A stretch of DNA of 11,454 nt from assembly GCA_023266415.1 (NCBI GenBank), contig JAHFQG010000029.1, positions 1-11,454 of the forward strand, written 5' to 3'. Below are positions 1-8,244 of the stretch, one piece after another. The notes under the pieces were generated by a model. That model was not told the origin of the DNA and searched no databases. It saw only the letters and a program-made list of their open reading frames with translations. Made by a program: the position numbers and the translations under genes. How positions within the stretch are numbered: position 1 is the stretch's first letter; each line of letters opens with the position of its first letter. Origin of the DNA: Francisellaceae bacterium. GTDB lineage: Bacteria > Pseudomonadota > Gammaproteobacteria > Berkiellales > Berkiellaceae.

Positions 1-1
1 A

Positions 2-2011
<2,010 letters not shown>

Positions 2012-2014
<3 letters not shown>

Positions 2015-2020
2015 CAAAAC
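2012..2020. repeat. Target-site duplication (left) of copy A
   Basis: TAACAAAAC directly abuts the first GGCC of copy A and is repeated exactly at 2239-2247 after its last GGCC. The first three bases are the gyrB stop codon. Nine bases is the duplication length known for IS903-group transposition. Confidence 0.85.
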
Positions 2021-2238
2021 GGCCTTGTTGCATGACGTGGCCATGTTTCCACGTCATCCTGAGCCCCTCACGTCATCCTGAGCGTAGCGAAGGATCTCCA
2101 TGGCATAAGGAGATCCCTCGCTACGCTCGGGATGACGGGCTACGCTCGGGATGATTTAACAAAATATATACTACAGGCAACTGGATGCCAGTTTTCACTG
2201 GCATGACATCCAGAATGCCTGATTCAGGCATCAAGGCC
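2021..2238 (-). mobile_element. Non-autonomous short element (MITE-like), copy A, with perfect 9-bp target duplication
   Basis: A 218-bp insertion bounded by GGCCTTGTTGCATG at its left edge and, inverted, a degenerate copy of the same terminus at the right (GGCCTTGATGCCTGAATC on the minus strand). Immediately outside lie identical 9-bp sequences TAACAAAAC at 2012-2020 and 2239-2247, a direct signature of transposition with a 9-bp staggered cut. Inside are a GACGTGG/CCACGTC hairpin (2034-2055), the palindromic GTCATCC(T/C)GAGCGTAGCGA-GGATCTCC block, about two units of a 19-bp repeat, and the TGCCAGT-gaaa-ACTGGCA hairpin. It encodes no protein. Orientation is given relative to copy B, which defines plus. 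The ends resemble those of IS903-type IS5-family elements; that match is from memory. It sits between gyrB and the bacteriocin-like locus, touching the gyrB stop codon without changing the protein. Confidence 0.85.
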
Positions 2239-2247
2239 TAACAAAAC
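2239..2247. repeat. Target-site duplication (right) of copy A
   Basis: An exact second copy of TAACAAAAC, flush with the right terminus of copy A and five bases from the stop codon of the bacteriocin-like gene. It marks the pre-insertion junction, so gyrB originally ended only a few bases from the convergently transcribed peptide gene. Confidence 0.85.
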
Positions 2248-2252
2248 CATAA

Positions 2253-2477
2253 TTAATGGCCATTTATAGTTTCATCCAATCTGTGAGCATTCTCAAATGC
2301 TATTTCCAAGGCGCCTGCGTGTAATGCGCCATGTAAAAAACCTACGGCAAACCCTCCAGGGCCTGCGATCAGCCCAGTTACCCCACCACCAACACCTCCT
2401 ATAATAATTGCTCCAACAAATTCTAACCAACCTCCCCCGGATATTTCCCGAAGTTCCGAACTTTTTAGTGTTCTCAT
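2253..2477 (-). CDS. Putative class II microcin-like bacteriocin precursor with double-glycine leader
   Basis: A 74-residue peptide. Residues 1-15 form a double-glycine leader: in MRTLKSSELREISGGG, with cleavage after Gly15, L is at -12, E at -8, L at -7, I at -4 and G at -2/-1. This is the consensus recognised by C39-peptidase ABC exporters (PCAT family). The predicted 59-residue core (from Gly16) opens with Trp17, is rich in glycine with several GxxxG spacings (around 23-41), contains no cysteine, and ends in a polar, charged tail (ENAHRLDETINGH). This is typical of colicin V-like class II microcins and Bacteriocin_IIc-type peptides that insert into membranes. An SD-like AAGGAC lies 9 bases before the ATG, and TATAAA further upstream could be a -10. 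The neighbour at 2530, transcribed divergently, encodes a small membrane protein that could be its immunity protein. No C39 exporter is in the window, so export would need one elsewhere. The leader match is direct; antibacterial activity is inference. A non-bacteriocin GG-leader signalling peptide is an alternative. Confidence 0.65.
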   Translation of the reverse strand: MRTLKSSELREISGGGWLEFVGAIIIGGVGGGVTGLIAGPGGFAVGFLHGALHAGALEIAFENAHRLDETINGH

Positions 2478-2505
2478 TGTATTATTGTCCTTAATATTTT
2501 ATAAT
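2477..2505 (+). promoter_or_regulatory. Candidate sigma70 promoter for the 120-aa membrane protein
   Basis: TTGTAT (2477-2482), a 17-base spacer and TATAAT (2500-2505) precede the GTG at 2530. The -35 overlaps the start codon of the divergent bacteriocin-like gene, so the 52-bp gap must serve both genes. Transcription of one could interfere with the other. Confidence 0.5.
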
Positions 2506-2529
2506 GCAGCGACAGTATAGGGAGTTCTT

Positions 2530-2892
2530 GTGATAAATAGAACCATTTTTTTCTTTTTTTACAGTTTTTTTATGATAGGCCTTTTTTACCTAATTAGATT
2601 ATTCCATAATCCTTCGTTAGAAACGGTAAAGCCACTCTTAGCTTCTGCTTTGTTAGGCGGATTGCTTTGCGTGTTTTTTTCAGAAAAATTAATCAATTGG
2701 TATCCCATCTCTCATAAAACGCAGTATAAAATACTTAGAAAAATGGTAGCGGGATTCATGTTTGTTTTTTTGGTACTTTCTCTTTATCATTTAAAAGAAA
2801 TATGGCAGGAAAAAACCTATGAACAAATGATGTTCCTAGCGGTATCCTTCGGGGTCGGGTTTTCAAAATCTTTTTTAGGCAAGATGCCTTAA
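2530..2892 (+). CDS. Small four-helix membrane protein, possible bacteriocin immunity protein
   Basis: A 120-residue protein not recognised by sequence. Four hydrophobic stretches are visible, at about residues 5-22, 34-52, 72-88 and 99-116, joined by short polar loops (for example SEKLINWYPISHKTQYK at 51-67). It should lie in the inner membrane with little outside it. The start is GTG at 2530, with AGGGAG at 2519-2524 five bases upstream. It is divergent from the double-glycine-leader peptide gene across a 52-bp gap, and both look more AT-rich than the flanking housekeeping genes, consistent with acquisition together. Small multi-pass proteins beside class II microcins are commonly immunity proteins, but no homology is evident, so the role is contextual inference. 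Its last 18 bp overlap the 3' end of gmhB on the opposite strand, so part of either C-terminus may be recently acquired. It could also be an unrelated small membrane protein. Confidence 0.6.
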   Translation: MINRTIFFFFYSFFMIGLFYLIRLFHNPSLETVKPLLASALLGGLLCVFFSEKLINWYPISHKTQYKILRKMVAGFMFVFLVLSLYHLKEIWQEKTYEQMMFLAVSFGVGFSKSFLGKMP

Positions 2893-3420
2893 ATATTGAG
2901 TTGCTGCCCATAAATTTTCGAAAACGGGTGTTGCGTTGCACCAATCTGGGTTTTCTTGTTGTGTTTTTATCCCATTCCCGGTTAAAACGAGCGCACTGAG
3001 GCAGGAAGCGGCTTTTGCGGCTTCGAGGTCTCGAAGTGAGTCGCCTATCACAAAAGCGTCCTGGGGCAAAACAGAAGCCTTTTGGAGGCATTGATGAATT
3101 AACCCAGGCTTTGGTTTTCGACAAACACACGCTTCCTCCGGCCTATGCGGGCAAAAAGCAATAAAATCAACTTTTCCGCCCAACGCGGCTAACGACTGAT
3201 GCATCTTCTGATGGATAGCCTCTAAATCATCTAGGCTAAACAGGCCGCGACCAATACCCGATTGATTGGTGGCCACATGGACTAAAAAGCCCGCTTGAGA
3301 TAAAGCGGCTATGGCCTCTAAGCTTTGAGGCAGAGGGGCCCACTCCGATGCTTTTTTAATAAAAGCCACTGAATCTTGGTTGATGACGCCGTCTCGGTCT
3401 AAAATAATTAATCGCAACAT
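2875..3420 (-). CDS. gmhB: D-glycero-beta-D-manno-heptose 1,7-bisphosphate 7-phosphatase
   Basis: A cytosolic HAD-family phosphatase that removes the C7 phosphate from heptose bisphosphate in the ADP-heptose pathway for the LPS inner core. The 181 residues carry HAD motif I LDRDGVIN (nucleophile Asp8, acid/base Asp10), motif II TNQSGIGRG (51-59), and the GmhB zinc loop CPHRPEEACVC (Cys90, His92, Cys98, Cys100). RKPKPG follows (Lys102/104), then motif IV IGDSLRD (Asp127, Asp131). Length and all catalytic residues match the family. The ATG at 3420 has AGGACC as ribosome binding site. It lies 48 bp after glyS, the last gene of a glyQ-glyS-gmhB operon, an order seen in other gammaproteobacteria. 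Its presence implies the cell makes at least a heptose-containing LPS core or uses ADP-heptose. The 3' end overlaps the convergent 120-residue gene by 18 bp. Confidence 0.93.
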   Translation of the reverse strand: MLRLIILDRDGVINQDSVAFIKKASEWAPLPQSLEAIAALSQAGFLVHVATNQSGIGRGLFSLDDLEAIHQKMHQSLAALGGKVDFIAFCPHRPEEACVCRKPKPGLIHQCLQKASVLPQDAFVIGDSLRDLEAAKAASCLSALVLTGNGIKTQQENPDWCNATPVFENLWAATQYLRHLA

Positions 3421-3468
3421 AAGGTCCTGTTTGATGGCATGTCAAAGGGGGCAACCTCCAGTCTCGGC

Positions 3469-5499
3469 TTATGACAAACACGCCAAATCACCTACCCAGC
3501 TCAACTTTTGATGCACTGCAGTGAGCAAAGACAGTCGATTTTCCCGTAAAGCAAGATTATCGGACATCACCAAAACAGCGTCAAAAAATGCATCCAAGGG
3601 TTTTTGGATGGGTATGAGGGATTGAAGATACTGGGTGTAGTCAGATTGAGGGGTGATGGTTAAGAGGACACTGTACAGTTGTCCTTCTTCTGGATATTCA
3701 AATAGTTCTAGGCAAATTTTCACAGGCGTGTGCTCTGTTTTGGCCAAAATATTGTGCACTCGCTTGTGGGCAGCAGCCAACAAAGGCGCCTCCGACTGGT
3801 TAAGAAACGCTTGTAAGGCTTCTAATCTAGCCACGATGGCCAGGAGATCATCCGATTCTCTGGCAAAAACGGCTTGAAGGATGTCTGTGCGGTATGTTTC
3901 CGCCAGCAAATGCTTAAAACGTTCCTGAAGAAAGGATAAAACATCTGAAAAAGTCTCAGGGCGTAACAGAGCAGGGGGATATCTCCCTATGGCCTGTTGA
4001 ATACAGGTTGAAAAAGAGAGGGGCAGCTGTTTTTCAGTGATGATTCGAATGAGAGCAATGGCCTGCCGTCGTAGAGCATACGGATCTTTCGTACCTGTGG
4101 GCAACAACCCAATTCCAAAAATACCCACCAGCGTATCTAGCCTATCTGCTAGGGCAAGCACTAGCCCAACGGGGGTGGCAGGGAGAGTGTCTTGTGCAAA
4201 CCGAGGGGCATATTGTTCTTTTAAGGCCATGGCCACCGCTCGAGGCTCTTGGTGCTCTAGGGCATAATGATACCCCATGATGCCTTGGAGCTCAGGGAAC
4301 TCATACACCATTTGTGTCAGTAAATCACATTTGGACAGATAACAAGCACGTTGTACTTCGGCTGGGTTGGCTTGACATACCTTGGCCAGACTTTGCCCCA
4401 GCACGGTAAGGCGCCCCACTTTGTCGTGGAAGCTGCCCAGCTTTCCTTGAAAAACCACGTGCTTTAATGCTTCATGAAGGTGTTCTAACGGTATTTTTCG
4501 GTCTTTTTCATAAAAATAAGCAGCATCACTCAAGCGAGCTTGAATAACGCGCTCGTGCCCTTGTTGTTGAATTAAAAGATTTTGGGAAGCCGTATTACTA
4601 ATTACCACAAATCGGGGTAGCAGCTGGCCTTCTTTTTCTAAGGGGAAATAACGCTGATGCGTTTGCATAGAGCAAATAGGCACTTCTTTAGGCAGCCTTA
4701 AAAAGCTTTCATCAAAGGAGGCTTGTAAGGCAACCGGCCATTCTGTTAAACCCGTGACTTCTTCTAAAACCGTAGGATGAATCAGAGGGGTGGCTAAATC
4801 GGCCGTGGTTTCAATTAAATCTTGAATTTTTTGCATCCGTTTTTGGAAATCTGGAATGACAAAGGCTTTCTCAAGTAAAGACTCGTAATGCTCGGCAGAA
4901 GGCAGTGAAAGGCCTTCGGGGTGATGGAAGCGATGCCCAAAGGTTTTGTTACTGGCTTGTAAGCCAAACAAAGACAACGGGAGAATTTCAGAACCATATA
5001 AGGCAACCAGCCAATGAACAGGACGGACGAAATCATTTTCATGATTGCTCCAGCGCATGCGCTTGGCGATAGGGAGCTCTTTTAGGGTCTGTTCAAGCAT
5101 TTCAGGCAGGCATTTTGCCAGTGACTGTCCCGCTTGCATCCCTCGATAAAATAAAAAAGTACCCTTAGGGGTTGTTTCAGGGGCGCAATCGGATAACCGA
5201 ATGCTCATGTTTTTTAAAAAACCCAAAGTGGCCAAAGTAGGTGAGCCATCGGGGTGAAATGCTGCTGCTAGGCTGGGCCCTTTTTTTTCTACCACTTGGG
5301 CGAGATTTTCAGAGCTTAAATCATGTACCAACAAAGCCAACCGTCTGGGAGTGGCAAAAACACGCGTTCTGGTAAAGGAAAACCCGGTAGCTTTTAACTG
5401 TTTTTCCATGGATTGCTGAAAACAGTCGGAAAATGTTAACAATTTGAGCGGCGGCATTTCTTCCGTGCCGATTTCTATTAAAAGAGCGTTTTTTTTCAT
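3469..5499 (-). CDS. glyS: Glycyl-tRNA synthetase beta subunit
   Basis: The beta chain of the alpha2beta2 glycyl-tRNA synthetase; it recognises and binds tRNA-Gly while GlyQ forms glycyl-adenylate. The 676 residues are close to the usual 690. Conserved blocks in order: IEIGTEEMPP (8-17), FATPRRLALLV (48-58), RPVHWLVALYG (159-169), TFGHRFHHP (186-194), EEVTGLTEWPV (246-256), MQTHQRYFP (278-286), RLSDAAYFYEKDRK (322-335) and QGKLGSFHDKVGRL (351-364). An HD-like region follows (CDLLTQMVYEFPELQG 391-406; LALADRLDTLVGIF 448-461; GTKDPYALRRQA 469-480), then a C-terminal DALR-type anticodon-binding region. The ATG at 5499 follows a weak AAAGGC ribosome binding site. It is transcribed with glyQ upstream (103-bp gap containing a strong G/C hairpin) and gmhB downstream. 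No sign of damage. Confidence 0.97.
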   Translation of the reverse strand: MKKNALLIEIGTEEMPPLKLLTFSDCFQQSMEKQLKATGFSFTRTRVFATPRRLALLVHDLSSENLAQVVEKKGPSLAAAFHPDGSPTLATLGFLKNMSIRLSDCAPETTPKGTFLFYRGMQAGQSLAKCLPEMLEQTLKELPIAKRMRWSNHENDFVRPVHWLVALYGSEILPLSLFGLQASNKTFGHRFHHPEGLSLPSAEHYESLLEKAFVIPDFQKRMQKIQDLIETTADLATPLIHPTVLEEVTGLTEWPVALQASFDESFLRLPKEVPICSMQTHQRYFPLEKEGQLLPRFVVISNTASQNLLIQQQGHERVIQARLSDAAYFYEKDRKIPLEHLHEALKHVVFQGKLGSFHDKVGRLTVLGQSLAKVCQANPAEVQRACYLSKCDLLTQMVYEFPELQGIMGYHYALEHQEPRAVAMALKEQYAPRFAQDTLPATPVGLVLALADRLDTLVGIFGIGLLPTGTKDPYALRRQAIALIRIITEKQLPLSFSTCIQQAIGRYPPALLRPETFSDVLSFLQERFKHLLAETYRTDILQAVFARESDDLLAIVARLEALQAFLNQSEAPLLAAAHKRVHNILAKTEHTPVKICLELFEYPEEGQLYSVLLTITPQSDYTQYLQSLIPIQKPLDAFFDAVLVMSDNLALRENRLSLLTAVHQKLSWVGDLACLS

Positions 5500-5550
5500 A
5501 CAATTGCCTTTTGTTCTTGGTCCCTCATAACGAATTTTTTAGGCATTATT

Positions 5551-5585
5551 CCCTCCCCCGCTGGTGGGGGAGGGTAGGGAGGGGG
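5551..5585. repeat. G-rich palindrome with strong G-quadruplex motif between glyQ and glyS
   Basis: CCCTCCCCC (5551-5559) and GGGGGAGGG (5566-5574) form a 9-bp all-G:C hairpin with a six-base loop. Overlapping it, 5566-5585 reads GGGGGAGGGTAGGGAGGGGG: four G-runs with loops of 1, 2 and 1 bases, a near-ideal intrastrand quadruplex on the plus strand. The glyQS mRNA carries the C-rich complement, so in RNA the hairpin can form, while in DNA the template strand carries the quadruplex. It is unlike the surrounding coding DNA and resembles G-rich intergenic palindromes dispersed in many proteobacterial genomes. It may attenuate glyS transcription or stabilise the glyQ 3' end; this is inference. 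Confidence 0.7.
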
Positions 5586-5602
5586 TGGTTTTAAAAAAAC
5601 AC

Positions 5603-6508
5603 TCATTTCAAATCTCTGTTTAGCAAAGGAAATCCCAATTCTTCCCGTTTTTTATAATAAGCAGAAGCCACTTCTTTGGCCAATGTGCGAACACGTAAAA
5701 TGTATTGTTGTCTTTCGGTGGTAGAAATAGCTCTACGTGCATCTAATAAATTGAAGGTATGAGAGGCTTTTAATACCATTTCATAAGCAGGGATAGGCAA
5801 ATTTTCAGCCACCAACAGCGCGGCTTGTTGCTCCCAATGTTCAAATTCGGTTAACAATAAGGGAATGGGTGCTTTATCAAAGTTGTAAGCCGACATTTCC
5901 ACTTCGGTTTGATGAAAAACATCGCCATAGGTGATGGGGCCATTGGGCGTTTCACCCCAAATAAGGTCAAACAGAGAATTTTTATTTTGTAAATATAGGG
6001 CTAAGCGTTCTAACCCGTAAGCCAATTCTCCCATGACGGGAAAGCATTCTAATCCTCCTACCTGTTGAAAATAGGTGTATTGGGTGATTTCCATGCCATT
6101 GAGCCATACTTCCCAGCCTAGGCCCCAAGCACCTAGAGTGGGAGACTCCCAATTGTCTTCTACAAAGCGAATGTCGTGTTCTAGGGGGTTGAGCCCTAAG
6201 GCTTTTAGGGAATCTAGATATAATTCTTGGAAATTATCGGGAGAAGGTTTCATTACCACCTGGTATTGATGAAAATGTTGACCTCGGTTAGGATTTTCGC
6301 CATACCGACCATCGGTGGGGCGACGGGAAGATTGCACATGGGCGGCGTACCAAGGCTCCGGGCCAATGGCGCGGAGAAAGGTATCCGGGTGGAAGGTGCC
6401 TGCCCCCACTTCTAGGTCGATGGGTTGAAGAATAAGGCAGCCTTGAGAGGCCCAATAAGTATCTAGTTTTTTTATAAGCTCTTGAAGTGTAAGAATATTT
6501 TTGTTCAT
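5603..6508 (-). CDS. glyQ: Glycyl-tRNA synthetase alpha subunit
   Basis: The catalytic alpha chain of tetrameric glycyl-tRNA synthetase, which makes glycyl-AMP from glycine and ATP and transfers glycine to tRNA-Gly with GlyS. The 301 residues from [11 protein letters not shown] match the E. coli length (303). Key blocks are [20 protein letters not shown] (18-37), [20 protein letters not shown] (57-76) running into [11 protein letters not shown] (class II motif 2), [19 protein letters not shown] (117-135) and [15 protein letters not shown] (160-174, class II motif 3 with its conserved Arg). The start at 6508 is chosen because the frame stays open upstream into the divergent abiEi gene without any start codon fitting the family, and the protein aligns from MNKN. 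A TATAAT lies 31 bases upstream of the ATG, giving a short leader of about 24 nt with no clear Shine-Dalgarno sequence. It is the first gene of glyQ-glyS-gmhB and divergent from the AbiE toxin-antitoxin operon. Confidence 0.97.
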   Translation of the reverse strand: MNKNILTLQELIKKLDTYWASQGCLILQPIDLEVGAGTFHPDTFLRAIGPEPWYAAHVQSSRRPTDGRYGENPNRGQHFHQYQVVMKPSPDNFQELYLDSLKALGLNPLEHDIRFVEDNWESPTLGAWGLGWEVWLNGMEITQYTYFQQVGGLECFPVMGELAYGLERLALYLQNKNSLFDLIWGETPNGPITYGDVFHQTEVEMSAYNFDKAPIPLLLTEFEHWEQQAALLVAENLPIPAYEMVLKASHTFNLLDARRAISTTERQQYILRVRTLAKEVASAYYKKREELGFPLLNRDLK

Positions 6509-6538
6509 TGGGTGGGGTGGGTCGGAAGCATAAGGTGT

Positions 6539-6544
6539 ATTATA
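6539..6544 (-). promoter_or_regulatory. Candidate -10 element of the glyQ operon
   Basis: TATAAT on the minus strand (ATTATA on plus), 30 bases before the glyQ ATG. No good -35 is found at 16-18 bases; the nearest hexamers (TGTTAA or similar) match poorly. The assignment rests on position and the perfect -10 alone. Confidence 0.4.
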
Positions 6545-6587
6545 CCGAGTTCTGGAGGTTATTAACAGGCAATTAACAGGGGTCAAA

Positions 6588-6617
6588 TTGGACAAAATCT
6601 CATATATTATATATAAT
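6588..6617 (+). promoter_or_regulatory. Candidate sigma70 promoter of abiEi-abiEii
   Basis: TTGGAC (6588-6593), an 18-base spacer and a perfect TATAAT (6612-6617) in a TATA-rich stretch, pointing toward abiEi. Transcription would begin near 6624, just before the CTGTCA-N5-TGACAG palindrome (6630-6646). That palindrome is thus placed to act as an operator over the initially transcribed region and ribosome binding site. Confidence 0.55.
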
Positions 6618-6659
6618 ATTTGAATGAAACTGTCATTTTTTGACAGGATTGAGCAAAAA
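6615..6659 (+). repeat. 45-bp direct repeat, left copy, flanking the AbiE module
   Basis: This 45-bp stretch recurs at 8135-8179 with only two mismatches (6625 T/A and 6636 T/C), exactly 1520 bp apart. This copy runs from inside the -10 element to the first base of the abiEi ATG. It includes the CTGTCATTTTTTGACAG palindrome (6630-6646) and the weak AGGA ribosome binding site (6645-6648). The right copy encodes the end of the toxin, so the left one looks like the tail of a lost upstream toxin copy or one side of an insertion junction. Confidence 0.85.
6630..6646. promoter_or_regulatory. Candidate AbiEi operator palindrome
   Basis: CTGTCA - TTTTT - TGACAG: perfect six-base arms around a five-base T-rich centre, between the predicted transcription start and the abiEi start codon. 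AbiEi-family antitoxins are known to repress their own operon by binding inverted repeats at the promoter. The same palindrome with one centre change is at 8150-8166. As RNA it could also fold and hide the AGGA ribosome binding site. Confidence 0.5.
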
Positions 6660-7297
6660 TGAATAGATCTCTTAATCAACAACTGGCCGCTCATCCCCAT
6701 TCTTGGATCACTGACTCTGAAATAGAAGTCCTGTGGCCAGGAACACCCAACAGTCGATACAGTAAAATAAAACGGCTTTTGGCCAACCATGATTTGCTGC
6801 ATATGCGTCGAGGCCTCTATGGCCTCACAAAAAATATCCAACATTCTGTTACCCATCATCCTTTTGAATGGGCAAATTATATCTATCCCCCCTCCTATGT
6901 CAGTTTTGAATCTGCTTTAAGCTTTCATCAACTGATCCCCGAGAGTGTGCCAACCACCACCAGTGCATCTGCTAAACGTTCAAAAACCTTCAAAACCCCT
7001 CTTGGGATTTTTATCTATCACCATCTTCCTTTGGAAAATTTATACACCGAAGTAGTTCGATGTGAGCAAGGAGAGCATTGTTTTTTGATTGCAAAACCTT
7101 GGAAAGCCATTTCCGATTATGTTTTTTTGTATAAAAAGTCTTGGAAAAGCTTGAATCCTTTGGTTGAAAATTTGCGCATTAACCCAGAGGATTTACCCCC
7201 CTTAACGGATGATCTGGTTTCTATTTTAAGCGATTATTACCACCGACAAACAATATCTGTTTTTTTAACAAAAGTACAGAAGGAACTACAAGGATGA
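6659..7297 (+). CDS. abiEi: Type IV toxin-antitoxin AbiEi family antitoxin
   Basis: The antitoxin of an AbiE system, which neutralises the AbiEii nucleotidyltransferase without stable complex formation and represses its own operon. The 212 residues begin with a winged helix-turn-helix (about 15-58: sequence-variable [20 protein letters not shown] followed by GLYGL, the wing). The family's diagnostic segment [19 protein letters not shown] (80-98) and [10 protein letters not shown] (145-154) follow. A polar C-terminal half, needed for antitoxicity in characterised members, is present. The ATG at 6659 directly abuts the left 45-bp repeat, and the ribosome binding site (AGGA) is weak. The stop codon overlaps the toxin start (ATGA, 7294-7297), so translation is coupled. 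A TATAAT promoter and a palindrome lie just upstream. AbiE loci are typical accessory anti-phage or plasmid/island maintenance genes; here it sits beside essential glyQ. Confidence 0.9.
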   Translation: MNRSLNQQLAAHPHSWITDSEIEVLWPGTPNSRYSKIKRLLANHDLLHMRRGLYGLTKNIQHSVTHHPFEWANYIYPPSYVSFESALSFHQLIPESVPTTTSASAKRSKTFKTPLGIFIYHHLPLENLYTEVVRCEQGEHCFLIAKPWKAISDYVFLYKKSWKSLNPLVENLRINPEDLPPLTDDLVSILSDYYHRQTISVFLTKVQKELQG

Positions 7298-8163
7298 GTC
7301 TGTCCATTATTCAAGAAAGGCTATCTAGTTATCAAACAAACACAGTTCTTGAACAAGAACATGCCCTTAAAGAAATAGCCCAAGAAATTGCTTTGATGGC
7401 ACTGGCTCGCACAGGTTTTTTTAAAATAGCCGCCTTTCAAGGGGGAACTTGCCTCAGGATCCTCTACGGACTAGAACGCTTTTCAGAAGATTTAGACTTT
7501 TCTCTGCTAACCCCAAATCTTACCTTTACATGGCAACCTCATCTCCAAAGTATGTCCGAGGAGTTTAAAGCCTACGGATTTGCCTTAGAGGTCCAAGATC
7601 GCACTAAAATCAATAAAGCAGTTAAAATAGCCTTTCTGAAAGCCGATTCAGCCGGGGGGTTATTAATCATTAAAGATCTAAAAACACATCAACCTAAATT
7701 ACGCATCAAATTAGAAATGGATACTAACCCCCCTGAAGGGGCTCATTATGATCTTAAATATCTGGATTTTCCGATGTCATTTAGCATTCAGACTCATGAT
7801 GTCCCAAGCTTATTTTCGGGAAAATGCCACGCTTTGTTATGTCGACCTTACGTGAAAGGCAGAGATTGGTATGATTTTGTGTGGTATATCGCTCGCAAAA
7901 CACCCATTAACTTTCCCTTGTTAACACAAGCCCTCCAACAAGCGGGCCCCTGGGCCGGACAAGCAATGGCGGTAACCCCATCGTGGTTGATACACACCTT
8001 CACTGAAAAAATAAATACCTTAGATTGGGATCTGGCAAAACAAGATGTGGCTGTTTTTTTAAAACCAAAAGATTTACCCACATTAGAAACTTGGTCCCCT
8101 GCCTTTTTTCATTCTCGGGTGGAAAAATTAAAGGAATATTTGAAAGAAACTGTCACTTTTTGA
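7294..8163 (+). CDS. abiEii: Type IV toxin-antitoxin AbiEii/AbiGii nucleotidyltransferase toxin
   Basis: A DNA polymerase beta-like nucleotidyltransferase (DUF1814/MNT superfamily) toxin. Relatives use NTPs to modify tRNA acceptor ends and stop growth, giving abortive infection. The 289 residues contain the first motif GGTCLRILYGL (50-60) followed by RFSEDLDFSLL (62-72). In these, Gly50/51-Thr52 and the metal-binding pair Asp66/Asp68 form the GG(T/S)-DxD signature. A conserved Lys/Arg-rich region (about 95-150) and the C-terminal CHALLCRPYVKGRDWYDFVW block (177-196), equivalent to the family's 'A.lnR.kgRDlyD' helix, are intact, so the toxin is probably active. The start overlaps the antitoxin stop by four bases. 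The last residues (YLKETVTF) and the stop codon are encoded within the right 45-bp direct repeat, which ties the repeat to the module itself. Confidence 0.92.
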   Translation: MSLSIIQERLSSYQTNTVLEQEHALKEIAQEIALMALARTGFFKIAAFQGGTCLRILYGLERFSEDLDFSLLTPNLTFTWQPHLQSMSEEFKAYGFALEVQDRTKINKAVKIAFLKADSAGGLLIIKDLKTHQPKLRIKLEMDTNPPEGAHYDLKYLDFPMSFSIQTHDVPSLFSGKCHALLCRPYVKGRDWYDFVWYIARKTPINFPLLTQALQQAGPWAGQAMAVTPSWLIHTFTEKINTLDWDLAKQDVAVFLKPKDLPTLETWSPAFFHSRVEKLKEYLKETVTF

Positions 8164-8179
8164 CAGGATTGAGCAAAAA
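8135..8179 (+). repeat. 45-bp direct repeat, right copy, flanking the AbiE module
   Basis: Partner of 6615-6659 (43/45 identical). It covers the last nine codons and TGA of abiEii, then GGATTGAGCAAAAA. Its internal palindrome CTGTCACTTTTTGACAG occupies 8150-8166 and includes the stop codon. Homologous recombination between the two copies would remove exactly 1520 bp, the whole toxin-antitoxin module. Confidence 0.85.
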
Positions 8180-8192
8180 AAGCCATTTGACT

Positions 8193-8215
8193 ATCTGTCT
8201 TTTAAGATGACAGAT
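8193..8215. promoter_or_regulatory. Third CTGTC...GACAG inverted repeat, upstream of the PepSY-like gene
   Basis: ATCTGTC (8193-8199) and GACAGAT (8209-8215) are perfect arms around nine bases, 27 bases after the second AbiE palindrome and 30 bases before the next start codon. The CTGTC/GACAG arms match those of the two AbiE palindromes, so it may be another operator site. As RNA it would be a modest hairpin without a U-tract, so it is not a convincing terminator. Confidence 0.35.
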
Positions 8216-8244
8216 TGAAACTCTGTTTCTTTTTGGAGCTATCC

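Noticed and set aside
2021-2252. tRNA or structured RNA gene in the repeat-rich gap after gyrB
   Set aside because: The hairpins belong to the mobile element and recur in the other copies; no cloverleaf or T-loop sequence was found.
6509-6859. An upstream extension of glyQ by 117 codons
   Set aside because: It runs antisense through the abiEi 5' end and promoter, has no GlyQ similarity, and the family length fits a start at 6508.
8193-8215. Rho-independent terminator after abiEii
   Set aside because: The stem has seven mostly A/T-containing pairs and a nine-base loop, and there is no U-tract after it.
8215-8244. TTG start at 8215 for the PepSY-like protein
   Set aside because: GTG at 8245 has a well-spaced GGAG and yields a normal signal peptide; the extension adds a second hydrophobic stretch before it.
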